DNA of 64,000 nt from positions 1,948,085 to 2,012,084 of the forward strand of contig WMCF01000056.1 of NCBI GenBank assembly GCA_009792885.1. Reading direction: 5' to 3'. Under the pieces are notes generated by a model. The model worked only from the letters and a program-made list of their open reading frames with translations. It ran no database searches and was not told the origin of the DNA. The position numbers and the translations under genes were made by a program. Positions 14,697 to 25,900 of the stretch are shown one piece after another. Every line of letters begins with the position of its first letter. Within the stretch, counting starts at the first letter, position 1. Source of the stretch: Eremophila alpestris peregrina (taxonomy: Eukaryota > Chordata > Aves > Passeriformes > Alaudidae).

Positions 14697-14744
14697 CTCT
14701 TCAACTGTCAGAGGCATACAGATCCGGTACTCCTTCATGAGCAT
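14697..14744 (-). CDS. PITPNC1: PITPNC1 first coding exon (partial gene): cytoplasmic phosphatidylinositol transfer protein 1
   Basis: The minus strand encodes MLMKEYRICMPLTVEE and runs directly into a GTAAGA splice donor, whose GT is the complement of 14695-14696. These 16 residues match the conserved start of PITPNC1 (RdgB-beta, class IIB PITP), whose mammalian forms begin MLLKEYRICMPLTVDE. The protein binds and transfers phosphatidylinositol and phosphatidic acid between membranes and is mainly cytosolic. The segment seen is the first beta strand of the START-like PITP fold. The start is the first ATG in this frame. The frame stays open upstream only to a GTG, and the Kozak context has A at -3. 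All later exons (about 95% of a roughly 330-residue protein) lie outside the window at lower coordinates. Gene identity rests on this short exon plus its expected place beside PSMD12. Confidence 0.93.
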
Positions 14745-15190
14745 ATTCCTGCTGCTCAGTGCGGACCGGCGAACTGGGAGAAAAGTGGTGATTTCTGCAC
14801 AGAGATCACGACGGAAAACAAACACGGTGGGAAATAATCAAGCCTCTTTCTCTGTGCGCGCTTGACAATGTGTTCACAAGTCAGTAATGCAACCATCCAG
14901 GAAGGCTGACCCAGCAAGAAGAGAAACCACCACAGCCGCTTCTTTCCCCCCCGTTCTTCCTCCTTCACACTCCGATCATGGGAACCTCACACACGCTCGC
15001 ACCGAGATACGCTACAAAGTCTCAAACCCCCACCGCTCTCGCCCCAGCCGAAGACATCCGTCGGAAGTGCATGGAAACGCCGGGCTCTCTCGCGGCTGTG
15101 TCAAGACATGCCTGGGGCGGCGAAAAGAACAAACGAGCCGAAAATGTGGCTTTCGCCCCCGCCGGCAGCACGTCGGGCGGCAGGAGAGAT
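14745..15190 (-). other. PITPNC1: PITPNC1 5' untranslated leader (extent inferred)
   Basis: This is the minus-strand sequence between the first coding exon and a TATA box near 15220. If that TATA box is used, the leader is about 450 nt. It contains several short upstream ORFs, including one of 46 codons (14756-14896) ending 11 nt before the main ATG. The transcription start is inferred and not visible. Confidence 0.5.
14756..14896 (-). other. Upstream ORF in the PITPNC1 leader
   Basis: An ATG at 14896-14894 opens a 46-codon frame plus stop on the minus strand, in a different frame from the PITPNC1 start and ending 11 nt before it. If it is in the mature leader, it would be expected to reduce or condition initiation at PITPNC1. 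Its peptide (starting MVALLTCEHIVKR) is not a protein I recognise. Confidence 0.45.
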
Positions 15191-15570
15191 GCGATGCCGA
15201 TTCCCAAGACAAAGGCTTTTTATAACGTTGCCTTCCCCGGCCGCCAAACGCGGCTCCCACCTCCCCGCCGCAACGCGGCTGCGGCCGCCGCGGCTCCCGC
15301 TGGGCTCGGGGGGGATACGGGGGGGGCAGCGCGGCGCTCGGGCGGGCGGCCGCGGGTTCCCCGGCGCAGCCGCGGCCGGGGGTGCTCACGGGCGGACTCC
15401 GCGGGCGCGGAGCGGCTGCAGCGGCGGCGGCCCCGGCGGGGCTCGGCTGACATCAGCGGGGCGGCAGGAAGGAGGGAGGGGGCCGGCGGGGGGGGGGGGT
15501 AGCGGCCGCCGCCGCTCGGGCGGGTTCAACGGGGCCGGGCCGCGGGGCTCCGGGCAGCGCCCGCCGGCGC
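14930..15570. promoter_or_regulatory. PITPNC1: CpG island at the PITPNC1 promoter
   Basis: Base composition changes from AT-rich intron to GC-rich sequence dense in CpG. Features include CCGCCGCAACGCGGC-like blocks, a G-run of 12 (15488-15499) and G-tract clusters (15309-15327) able to form G-quadruplexes. Several overlapping open frames on both strands follow from the composition and are not genes. The location upstream of the first coding exon makes it the PITPNC1 promoter/5'UTR island. Confidence 0.8.
15217..15224 (-). promoter_or_regulatory. PITPNC1: TATA box, candidate PITPNC1 core promoter
   Basis: The minus strand reads GTTATAAAAAGCC here, a good TATAAAA match in an otherwise GC-rich island. 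Start sites usually lie 25-30 bp downstream, which predicts transcription beginning near 15190. Confidence 0.45.
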
Positions 15571-16770
15571 CTCCCGGCAAGGGGGACACCGGCAGCGCTG
15601 AGCCCCAAGAATTCGCGATTTCTGTCAATTCTGCCCTGAAGACTTCTCGGGTTTTGGAAGTTTATTGCCCTACGCGTGACAAGGCACCTTGCAAAGTATT
15701 CACGCCCCGGTGCAGGAGCAGCGAGCCCGTGAGCCTCGGGTTCGCACCCGCCTCCTCGGTACAAAAGGAAAGGAAAGGAAAGGACAGCGTGCGCTCGGTG
15801 CGGACATACACAGGATGTGGAGGCCTCACCCATTTCCCTTCTGGTCAGCCCTCCGCTATCAGCCAGCACATTTTGCAGCACAAATAACCCCCTTTTTTCA
15901 TATAGTTTTTTTTACTTTCAAATGACACACAGAAAGTTCAGTGAAAAAACGCCTCCTTCCTAGCTGAACCATTTTAGGAGGTCTCCCCCACTCCGTTAGT
16001 GAGGCATTTGTTAGTGAAATGGTTTTTTAATATGCTTGGTGGTTGTGTTTTTCAGAGAAATTTACCCATCATTAAGTTACAAGTTGAAATGCACAGGAGC
16101 CCTATTCTGAAACTACCTGGGAACCCCGAACTGTTACACAACCTCAGCATTTCATGTTTAAAATGCTCATCCTGCTGTTTCTCCTGTGCTCCCAGTGGCT
16201 GTAAAGCCACTCACTGGATTGCAGGGAAGCACTGGAAGAGCATAACACAAGGCACTGCAGAGATAATGGTAAAATATACATCTGCACTTATACAGAAGTT
16301 ATTTGCAAAACAATAAAAGGGATAAAATAATGTATTTGGGACAGTTAGAGAGGAATTTAGGTCTACAATGAAACGTGCATTTCATAACAAGAAAGAGCAA
16401 AAAGCCCCTCAGAATTTCATTGGTTCTGGATGCACATTTCAGAGCTGTGGGTATAATTCTCAGCCCAGAGGACACAGTGCCATCTCCTGGAGCCAACAAC
16501 GTCTGTTTGCCAGCCCCTTGCAATAATGGCACAATATTTCACATCCCTGCCTTCCCAGGGAAGTGCAAACACCTACACAATGAAATAAAAAATCCGAGAG
16601 CTCTATTAACAGTCTGGATTGTCAACTGAGGTATGAACAATGTGTTTAATGGGACTTCTGTCTCAAATCTGACACAGCCATTTATAAATATGGAAACTGT
16701 GACTGTAATTCACAATGTTGGTACTGTCTGTTCTTGGAATTCCAAGCACAACAGCAAAGGCAAGGGAGTA
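15571..16770. other. Intergenic sequence between the divergent PITPNC1 and PSMD12 promoters (first part)
   Basis: After the CpG island the sequence returns to AT-rich. A short (GGAAA)n tract lies at about 15766-15783. No exon or recognisable open frame is visible. Confidence 0.6.
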
Positions 16771-16773
16771 CCT

Positions 16774-17258
16774 TGTGATATCTCACTGCAGGAAGGACAT
16801 TGAGATGCTGGAGCATGTCCAGAGAAGGGAATGGAGCTGAGGAACTCTGGAGCCCATCCCTCAGGGGTGGCTGAGGGAGCTGGAGCCTTGAGAAAAGGAG
16901 GCTCAGGGGGAACCTTTTGGCTTTCCCCAACTCCCTGACAGGAGGAGACAGCCGAGGGGTCGGAGGGGGTGTCAGCCTTTGCTCCCAGGGAACAAGTGAT
17001 GAGAGGAAATGGCCTCAAGCAGTGCCAGGAGAGGTTTAGATTGGATAGTGGAAAGATTTCTTCACAGGGTTGTGAAGCATTGGAAGAGGCAGTCTAGGGA
17101 GGTGGTGGAGTCACCATCCCCAGAAGTGTCCAAAAAACGTTGTTTGGATGTGACACCTGGGGACATAGTTTAGTGGTGAACACAGTGGTGCTGGGCTGAC
17201 AGTTGGACTTGATGACCTTAAACATCTTTTCAACCATAACAGTTCTGTGATTCTGTGG
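16774..17258 (+). mobile_element. CR1 LINE 3'-end fragment
   Basis: The stretch runs from CAGGAAGGACATTGAG through ACTCCCTGACAGGAGG, GAGAGGTTTAGATTGGAT and GGAGGTGGTGGAGTCACC to a terminus of TTCTGTGATTCTGTGG. This is the familiar order of blocks in the 3' end of avian CR1 retrotransposons, in sense orientation. It is 5'-truncated and diverged, with no intact reverse transcriptase. Confidence 0.9.
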
Positions 17259-17259
17259 T

Positions 17260-19430
17260 ATCACCCACAGATGAGAGACAATCCAAATTCAGATCTAAAA
17301 CATTCTTCAGTTTTAAGTGATTTTCTAGTGGTTCCTTCTACTGGGAACAATATTTCTGGTTTCTGCTGAAACACATTGTGAAAGAACCTGAACTTGGCAT
17401 AGGGCCTTGATGCTGTTCAGCTATAAGGCAAGGACACTGATTTCAGTAAAACCAGGAGAAAGACTTAAACTAGTTTATCACCTCTCATGTGATTTCAACA
17501 TAAAGAAAACCTTACAGCTCTGTGTACATTACCAAAGCAGATCTGCAGAAAGCAGTGTGTCAAATACAGAACCTGCTTATAATGGAAACCAAGACTAATT
17601 CCCACACCTGCAGCAAACCATCCTCCAGTCATCCCCAACCACAGCTCTGCCTTGTGCTGATTGCACATGGGGAAAGCAGTGACCCTTACAGCTCCTCACT
17701 GGGAGTGCCTAGACTGTTTCCAAAGCACACTCCCCAAATGCTTCCCAGGGGATGTGCTGAGACAGAAAACTTGCAGCTCCCACAAACCAGGCAGTGCCTG
17801 CCTCCTCACATTTGGATTTTGATTTCCACAAATTGGCAGAAATTTTTACTCTTACCTCTGCAACATGCTCTCGATGTTCTGTTGTGAAAATGAGACATTT
17901 TTCGCTCATTTTTCTTTTCTGACCTGGGGGGAAAAAGCCCATATGTTAAATTATGCTGAGTATGAACTCCAGATGGACTTGTGTCAGCAGAGTGTCGCTT
18001 CAGAGTAAGAGACAGTAAGAGCCAAGCTGTTTCTTTGGGTGTTTCACTAAGGACTTTTGAATAAGAATTTAATTTCTTTTTTTAGCCACTCAGGGATTCT
18101 ATACTGGAGGCAACAGCTGCCTCCTCATTTCCCAGCGTACCCATGCAGGTAAAGGAAAGCAACAATTGCAGAAGGCATTTATTTTCTTCCTCTTTCACTC
18201 ATCTGTCTGAACCAAATTACTGTGTATGGGACTGTGTTCAATTAGATTAGCATGTGAATTTTAACCTCTCTGGAAGCCATCATTCTCAATTCATCACTTG
18301 TAAAAATATACTAATATTAACATGAGTTAAAAGAATGAGATTGAAAAAATAAAAACTCTGTAAAAATTTGTAAATGGCCAGAGTTAGGGAAGAACAACTG
18401 ATGCACCCTGTAGGATACATGCATGTATTTTCAGTACTTAAATTAACTGAAATTAAGTAAAAATGATTAAGGATAATGGATAAATTCTATTAGCAGGCTT
18501 TTCAAATCCAGTTTGTGTTCAAACAGAAAGTGATTCAAAGCCCATGATCTGTGCTGTGCTAATTGGAAGGCATGTATCAGACACAGTTGCAAAATACAGT
18601 ATTGGAGCTCTGAATTCACTTAATTGAATTACTCTGAATTTAAACCAGTGCAGCAGATGTAGGAACTCAGTCTTAATTCTGTCAACAAAAGATTTAAACC
18701 AGTTATCTCAATTACCCCTTTGCCACGTTAACATGTTGGTCTGTATACAGTATGATCTGAAAGTAACACAACACAAAATGTAATTTCATGGTAACTTCTT
18801 CTTTCTGGAAATCCTAAATAACATTCAAAGATTCCCATGGCAGGTGGTTGGAACTATGTGATCCTAAAGTCCCTTCCAATCCAAACCAATCAATTCTGTG
18901 ATTCTGATTTAGGGTGTTCCCTAAGTATTTGAGGTGTTTGCTTGCACACGAGGGAGTTTTTCTGAATTCTCCCAGTGAATGAAACTTCTGTAGTGTATGA
19001 AATTGTAATCTCACAATTTATCAAACACATTGATGGCAAACACTGTCTAGATCAGGATTCTTGTGCTCTTGAAAACCATGGTGTGTCCTACCTTTCTCCC
19101 ACCTCTCCAGCAATGCCAGGTGATTAAGAGACTCAAGGAACGAGATAGTGAAATTCCCAAGGTGAAATCAGCAGCTACAGAACCCAGAGTGCTCCACTGT
19201 GGCCACACCTGACACGTCTGCACGGCCCGGCTGTCCCCAAATGTGAGAGAACAGCACAAACCCACCATGCTCCTGCCTCACCACCCGCCAGCTCCGAGCA
19301 ACACCGGGGCTGTGGCAACTGTGCCGAGCCCGGTGGCCGTGCTGAGGGGCACATTGTGGGCCGTGACTGCACTCCGGGAGATGTCACTGGGAGATGTCAC
19401 CGCCACGTCTGGCACCAATTCACAGATGCC
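17260..19430. other. Intergenic sequence upstream of PSMD12
   Basis: Apart from a small CR1 3' end near 18.83-18.91 kb, this is AT-rich non-coding sequence with no gene that I can recognise. Confidence 0.6.
18832..18907 (+). mobile_element. CR1 LINE 3'-terminal fragment (short)
   Basis: GGCAGGTGGTTGGAACTATG is followed by a GGTCCCTTCCAA-like block and ends in CAATTCTGTGATTCTG. This is the extreme 3' end of a CR1 element in sense orientation, about 75 bp long. Confidence 0.8.
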
Positions 19431-19439
19431 CTTCCTGAG

Positions 19440-19690
19440 GGGAGTCCCTCGGCCAGACTGGGCTCAGAGGAGCGGATTGAGGGGCAGATTCATTCAGAGG
19501 GGCAGATCGCGGTCCGGGCCCCTTGAGAGGGACGGACTGAGAGGGGGAGACCCCTCAGAGGAGCAGGTTGAGGGGGGAATCCCTCAGAGGAGCAGGCAGA
19601 CGCCCTCAGGAAGGCGGATCACGCTCCCTGCCCTCTCTGAGGTGCCGTGGGCGGGGCGGGTCCCCTCAGAGGTGGCACCTCTCCCCTGCG
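19440..19690. repeat. Degenerate tandem repeat upstream of PSMD12
   Basis: Diverged direct repeats are built around CCCTCAGAGGAGCAGG, which occurs exactly at 19552-19567 and 19581-19596. Related blocks at about 19467-19482 and 19659-19672 also contain CTCAGAGG. They sit at the upstream edge of the PSMD12 CpG island. Confidence 0.7.
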
Positions 19691-19769
19691 GGTCCTGAGG
19701 CGGCCGGGGGTGGCCAGGGCAGTGCCTGCGTGCGGCGGCGCGGGGCCCTTCGGCGGGGCTGCCCCCGGC

Positions 19770-19779
19770 GCGCCTGCGC
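19770..19779. promoter_or_regulatory. PSMD12: NRF1 (nuclear respiratory factor 1) motif
   Basis: GCGCCTGCGC matches the NRF1 core consensus GCGCMTGCGC exactly, 50 bp upstream of the PSMD12 ATG. Binding is inferred. Confidence 0.55.
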
Positions 19780-19793
19780 GCGGGCCCGGCCGG

Positions 19794-19799
19794 TTCCGG
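19794..19799 (-). promoter_or_regulatory. PSMD12: ETS-type motif
   Basis: The minus strand reads CCGGAA within a larger CCGG-AA-CCGG palindrome, 30 bp before the PSMD12 ATG. Such sites near the start are common in TATA-less promoters. Confidence 0.45.
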
Positions 19800-19828
19800 T
19801 GAGCGCTGAGGCGGCGGAGCGGGCGGAC

Positions 19829-19936
19829 ATGGCGGAGGGCGGCGCGGAGCGGGCCGATGGCCGCATCGTCAAAATGGAGGTGGATTACAGCGCGACCGTG
19901 GACCAGAGGCTGCCCGAGTGCGAGCGGCTGGCGCAG
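19829..19936 (+). CDS. PSMD12: PSMD12 exon 1 (coding part), residues 1-36
   Basis: Encodes MAEGGAERADGRIVKMEVDY to RLAQ and ends at a GTGAGG donor in phase 0. The first residues differ slightly from mammals (MADGGSERADGR), as expected for a flexible N-terminus. Confidence 0.97.
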
Positions 19937-22900
19937 GTGAGGCGGGAGAGAAGCCTGGCGGGGCGGACGGGCTGAGTCATGGCGCGCTAGGCCGCGCGTG
20001 TTGGCGGCGCGGGGCGACCCGCGGCCGCATCCTGCCCCACGATGCGGTGCTGAGGGGTCCGGTCGCGGGCTCTCCGTGCCGTGCTGAGGAGGGGAAGCAG
20101 TGGACGGCTCTGCTGTTTCAGGGCTGTGTGGAAGGGTGGGCAGGAGGGAGGTTGGTGGCCGAGCACTGGAACTGCTCTCCAAGGCATTGGTCACGGCCCC
20201 AACCCTGCCGGAGCTCATGGAATGTTTAGACAACGCTCTCAGACACATGGATTCTTAGGGATGTCCTGTGCAAAACCAAGGTCAAGAGATAGACTCGATG
20301 ATCCTTGTGGGTTCCGTCCAACTCAGCCTATTCTGTGATTTTGAGACGGGACGAGGTTTCGGGGCGCAGCCTCAGAACCAGAGGGCCTCTGTCCACCACA
20401 AGGGCCGTGGCTCTTCCCTGCTGGCCTTGCAACGCGGAGTTGCTTGTTCATCCCGGGCTCTGTGCGCCAGAGCTGCCTTCGTGTAACAGGTCCCGGATCA
20501 GGTTGGACAGGCAGCGCTGGGCATCCTTTAACTCGGTTCCATGCGAGCCCCAGGGAGCTGGAATGGAAGGACAGAGCCCGGACGGGTTCTGGGGCAGTCT
20601 CTGCCTCCTTCGGCTCAGTAAACAACGTCTGTGCACACGCCCTGGGTGACTGCAGGATGTGCTCCACATGCGGTCATAGTGATGGAACATCGGTGGTTTA
20701 TAAAAAAGTTCTTCTGTGGCCTGGAGATTTTTGTGCAGCTCAGATTTCAGAAAAGACAGAACCACAGAATGACATAATAGTTCGGGTTGGAAGAGACCTT
20801 AAGCTCATCTCATTCCACCCTCTGCACCTTCCACTAGTCCAAACTGCCCTTGAACGCTTCCAGGGATGGGACAGCCACAGGTTCCCTGTTGTTGCTGTCA
20901 TTTGTTGTCCCAGTAGGATGGCATCTGACTCTTTACATGCTGCAAATGCTCTGATTGACCCTCGTGCCTCATTGTGAAAGACACACATGTTGTACAGTTC
21001 TGAAGGCAGTAGCCTCAAATAAATTGCATCTTAGATTATTTTAAGACTGTTGTATGGGGAGCAGATACTGGGATTTTATCCCACAGACACAGCTCTTCAA
21101 AGGAATGGACACATTGGCCACGTTTCATTCTGCAAAACAAATAAACTCTGTGGCAGTAAGAGCACATCGTTGACAAACCATTGTATGTAGTCTAAAATAT
21201 TTCAGCTGGGATGTTTTAGAAACAAATGTCATTTTCTTTGGTTTGTTACTAATTTTCTAACCATTATTGATTCTGGTTTCTAACTTTTTTGAGCCCTACC
21301 GTCGCCATGGGCTGTTACGAACTCACCCATATTAACTTCTTTTTTTTAACTAGATATTTGCTAGGACTTGCAATTTAGGACTAAAAGTACATTGTAGTAT
21401 CTTACACTCCACTAAACAAAGGCAAATATGGTTCTTAAAACCCCTCCAAAAACAGAACAATTATAATTCCATGCTTAACCTGTAAAGCTTGTAGCTAATG
21501 CTTTGTATAATACACTGTAATTAAGATATGAATATGGGTGAAAGTAATAGGAGAAGAATTTTTTGGCCCAGGTATTTAATTGCATATCTGATCTCACTGA
21601 AAACTCTGTTTTGGCCAGAGAAGAAATGAGTGTTCCATGCAGCTCAGTGAATGTGAGCTCACCAAACCTGTCTGAAACTTGCTAGGTTTCTCTCCCAAGG
21701 CAGACAACTTAGAGCATGTGTTGTGTGAAAATGAAACTATTACCTCTCCAGTTTTATCTCTGTGTACAGCCATGTATTTAAACTATGTGCTATGCAGACA
21801 TTTTTTTAAGGAAAAAAAAATTAAAATTCGTGTACAGTTTGGTCTGTGTTTTTATTTATGTGGGAATTTGAGCACAGTTTAAACTGAATTATGTTCTTAA
21901 CTCATGGAGATAATTGTTTGTCTGTCTTATTAGGAAGGAAGATTGCAAGAAGTCATTGAAAACCTTCTCTCCCTGGAAAAACAAACACGGACGGTGAGTA
22001 GTGCGTGGTGATGCTGGGATGTGCTTACACACCTCACTGGGTTAAAGAAGGGACTTAGAGTATCCTTGGAGTATCTTTAAAAAGCAAATCAGTGAGACCA
22101 GACACAATGATTTTTTCCCCTTTGTGCTGGAAAGCTGCAGTTGTTTGTCCTGTCTCTAACACACTCTTGGTTTGTTACAGGCTTCTGACATGGTCTCCAC
22201 ATCCCGAATCTTAGTTGCCATAGTGAAAATGTGTTATGAAGCTAAAGACTGGGATGCTCTTAATGAAAATATTATTCTTCTATCAAAGAGAAGAAGTCAG
22301 TTAAAACAGGTGAGTGTAATCCTTTGAAACAAAAAGTAAAACTGTACTTTGGAGCTGTATTATGTCTCTGGTTCCCCCATGTATGTCAGGACTTTCTGTG
22401 TAAAGATGGTGGTTCATCTTTGCACTCTTCTGCAGTATTGTAGACATATTCCTTATTCATGTTCAGATGTATCTTAAACAGAGTTACTGCATTTTATTGT
22501 GCTCATATGAAATGTGTGCTTTGCATGCTTGCTTTTGAAACTGGCATACTTTGCCATAAAGCACTTGCATTTGAGGAAGTGCAAAGTTTATTGCACTTTG
22601 TGTGTTCAGTTTGAGCAACAGGTGATTTTAATGGCATCATTGCTTTAGGAAGGAAAAGGTTACCTATCATTCAGTGTGCAGAATCATTGCTCGTGTGTGT
22701 AAAAGTAGTACAGTTTAGTTCTCTGACTTGCACAGACTGTAGCTGAAGGTGTGGATCATTCCAGCTGAATTTTGAGGATCTTCTTGAGGAAGAAATTTCT
22801 GGAAAAGTTTAATTCTGGTTTTGTTTTTTTAAAGTAGATATTTTAATAATAATTTTGTCAGCTTTGTCAGCATTGTTACCAGAAGTGCACATTCCCATAA

Positions 22901-25900
22901 CTGTGCTTGCTACTGAAGGAAGAAATCCTCCCTCTTCTTCTCTTCCTGAGGAATCTACAGCTCTTCTAAGGAGAGAGGGTAGCACGCACAGTTAAGAGAA
23001 GGTACAGATCTCTTCAGCCATGCAGGTCTTAGGGCAAGCAGAGAAGTTCTACCACTCCATGTGAGTCCTGTGGATTTGGCAGAAGAGGAGTTGCTTTTTA
23101 GGATAGAACTGCATGGCATGGATTATTTTCAATATTGGAAAAACAAATGAAAAAATGACATAAGAGCATCACATTTGCCTTGTAGCATCAGTCTGTAGGA
23201 TCATTGTACACATCTTCATGAATCAGAGAGGTGTCTTGTGTGCTTTTTGCTGAAATGAGTCTCTTTAGTGTGGTGTGAAACCTTATTACTTACCTCTGAG
23301 TGTTACAGCTTGAATTCATTAGGGAAATCTAAAACAGTGTGTTTTCCCCCTCTGTTTTCATACTAGGCAGTTGCTAAAATGGTCCAGCAGTGCTGCACTT
23401 ACGTTGAAGAAATCACAGACTTACCCGTCAAACTGCGCTTAATCGACACGTTGCGTATGGTCACAGAAGGAAAGGTAAGGCTTTGTTTTAAGACTCAGTG
23501 TCTAAAAGTTAGACTAAAAATGTTTGCCTTCTTCAAAAGCATAGTTTCTTAGCGTTATTTTTTTAATCTTGTGCAAGTAAGACTAAAACTAATTTTTAAA
23601 TGACCCTGAGAAGCCAGGTAGTTTATTTCCTTCCAAGAGACTGCAGATGTTTTCCTTTTTTTAAATCATATGCTGAAATGCTGGTCATGTTCCTAGGATG
23701 TAGGTGTCTGGTTGTGTTATTAATATAGTTAGTAATACATTTCAAAATTCTAAAATGCCATTTCCTTTTCACTTTTAAAAATATTTCCCCTTTTAAAAAT
23801 ATATTTTCACTATTTAAAATGTATTTTCAATTTAAAAAATATTTTTTAAATATTTTAATTTGTTAGGGAAATGGGCAGGTTTAATTTCTCCTGTTTTTAG
23901 CAAGGTATTACATATAGTTATGATAACCAGCAGGTGATACCAAGTGAGTTGCTTATATTGAGTTCCTTTTGCTTTAAGGAAAGAAAGAATTCTGAATTAG
24001 GCAAATTTGTGACAATGTTATGACTTCTGTCTGTTAGTCAAAATTGTTAGTAATCAAATCTTGTTAATTAATGGCTGGTTAGGAGTAAGTGAAATAATTC
24101 AGTGGGTAGTGCTTACACATTAACCATTGAAGTGAAACTTCCCATCTGTTTTGGTATATTCTAGCAGACAGAATATAGCAATACTTTATTCACAGTGCAT
24201 ATCCCTTTGTGCTTGCTTTAAGAGTCATAGGTCAGTGCAGACATCATTTTTTAGATTAATTTGGGCCAAAAAAGTTTGGTATGTCAGTAGCTTATTGTAT
24301 TTCATCAGTGTATATTGTGGACAGTGCCAATGTAGTGGATGGATACATAACAAATTAAGTGGTTGTATGATGGAAACATCAAGTGTATTTCCCAGTGGGG
24401 TTGCTGTCTCAGAGTTTGCATTCCTCTTTAGAAAATTCCAGTGTTTAAACTCTTCCTTCTGCCCTCAGATATACGTGGAAATCGAACGTGCTCGCCTGAC
24501 AAAGACACTTGCAACAATAAAGGAACAGAATGGGGAGGTGAAAGAGGCTGCCTCCATTCTGCAAGAGTTGCAGGTAATGCCTTGGTACTCAGAATTGCAT
24601 CTGCAATAGCAATTCTGACTGTTTTGAGATTGTTTAGAAACTGAATCAGGTATGTTTGCAGAAATGCCTGGAATGAGATGAACTGTTGTTAGTGAAAGTG
24701 CAGTTCAGCTTTAACTGCTTTTCTTAATCTCATGGTTGGGTTACATGGAATATTTTCCACTTAGATTTCAATTTTCTGCCTAATACATTGAGTTTAGTGT
24801 TGGTGGATTCTTTGGTGTAAGTGGGGGTTATAATTAAAATGGAATAACCTTTATTCTATTTTCACTTACTCTGTAATAGCTTTTCTTCTGTTGCTTTGTT
24901 TTGTTGTGTTCCCCCTCCAGACAACCTCCCACTCTTCTGGCACAGTTAAGCCTTCACTTGATTTGGCTTTGACAACATTAAGTAGTTATAATTTCATTTC
25001 AGGTGGAAACCTACGGTTCAATGGAGAAGAAGGAACGTGTAGAATTTATCTTGGAGCAGATGAGACTCTGTCTAGCTGTAAAAGACTATATTCGGACTCA
25101 AATTATCAGCAAAAAAATTAATACAAAATTTTTTCAAGAAGAAAACACAGAAGTAAGTAATTGTAGGATTTCTCACTCCTTCTCCCTCCCCCCACCCAGA
25201 TTTTAATCTGACTTGCCTCTCTTCAGGTCCAAGTATATTTATCCCTCTGTTTTCTGTGGTTCAGCTGAATTTCATTTACCTGTCATGGAGCTGTGTTAAT
25301 TCAACTTTCTGATACTGTTTCAGAAACTAAAGTTGAAATACTACAACTTAATGATCCAGCTGGATCAGCATGAAGGCTCCTACCTCTCCATCTGTAAGCA
25401 CTACAGAGCCATTTATGACACTCCCTGTATCCAGGCTGAAAGTGAAAAGTGGCAACAGGTAAAAAAACCTTCCTTACAAAATGTCTCTATTTCCATGTGA
25501 CAAACACTCATTTCTTACCACATCAGTGTGCAGTGGATGAAATAGCTGATCAGTCTGTTTTTATTTAAATGGCTGTATTAACAAATTGGTTAGTTGAAAA
25601 CAGATATGATAGAGTTGATTTCAAAAGAATGTTTGTAACTGACATCTTCATTATATTACCTTTGAAATTGAGAATGTCTCAACTGTTTCATTCAAATGTA
25701 GAGATTACAAACAGCTGTGCCAGTGTGGTCTCAGTGGTGCTGTTGTGTGTGCAGCACAGATGTCTTTCATGTTTGAAAAGGTTTTTTTCTTCATGTATTT
25801 ATTCAAAATACTAGAATTTTGATTAACCTATGTCAGTTTTAATGTACCACAGTTCATTTCTGAAAGATGACATCAGTTTCACCTTTATTTCTTAATACAC

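Larger units (their letters stand above)
19690..20090. promoter_or_regulatory. PSMD12: CpG island and promoter of PSMD12
   Basis: This CpG-dense segment surrounds the first exon. There is no TATA box in the expected place. An NRF1-type motif and an ETS-type motif lie 30-60 bp before the ATG, as is typical of housekeeping promoters. Confidence 0.8.

Noticed and set aside
14745..14825. In-frame N-terminal extension of PITPNC1 beginning at 14825
   Set aside because: The extension begins at GTG and has no in-frame ATG, and orthologues start at the ATG at 14744.
14978..15887. Long plus- and minus-strand frames in the PITPNC1 CpG island (up to 259 codons)
   Set aside because: Arg-, Gly-, Pro- and Ala-rich composition follows from GC-rich sequence. 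No homology is recognised and the frames overlap on both strands.
24151..24468. Upstream part of a 152-codon frame leading into PSMD12 exon 5
   Set aside because: Only the part after the acceptor at 24468 matches PSMD12. The rest is intron read-through.
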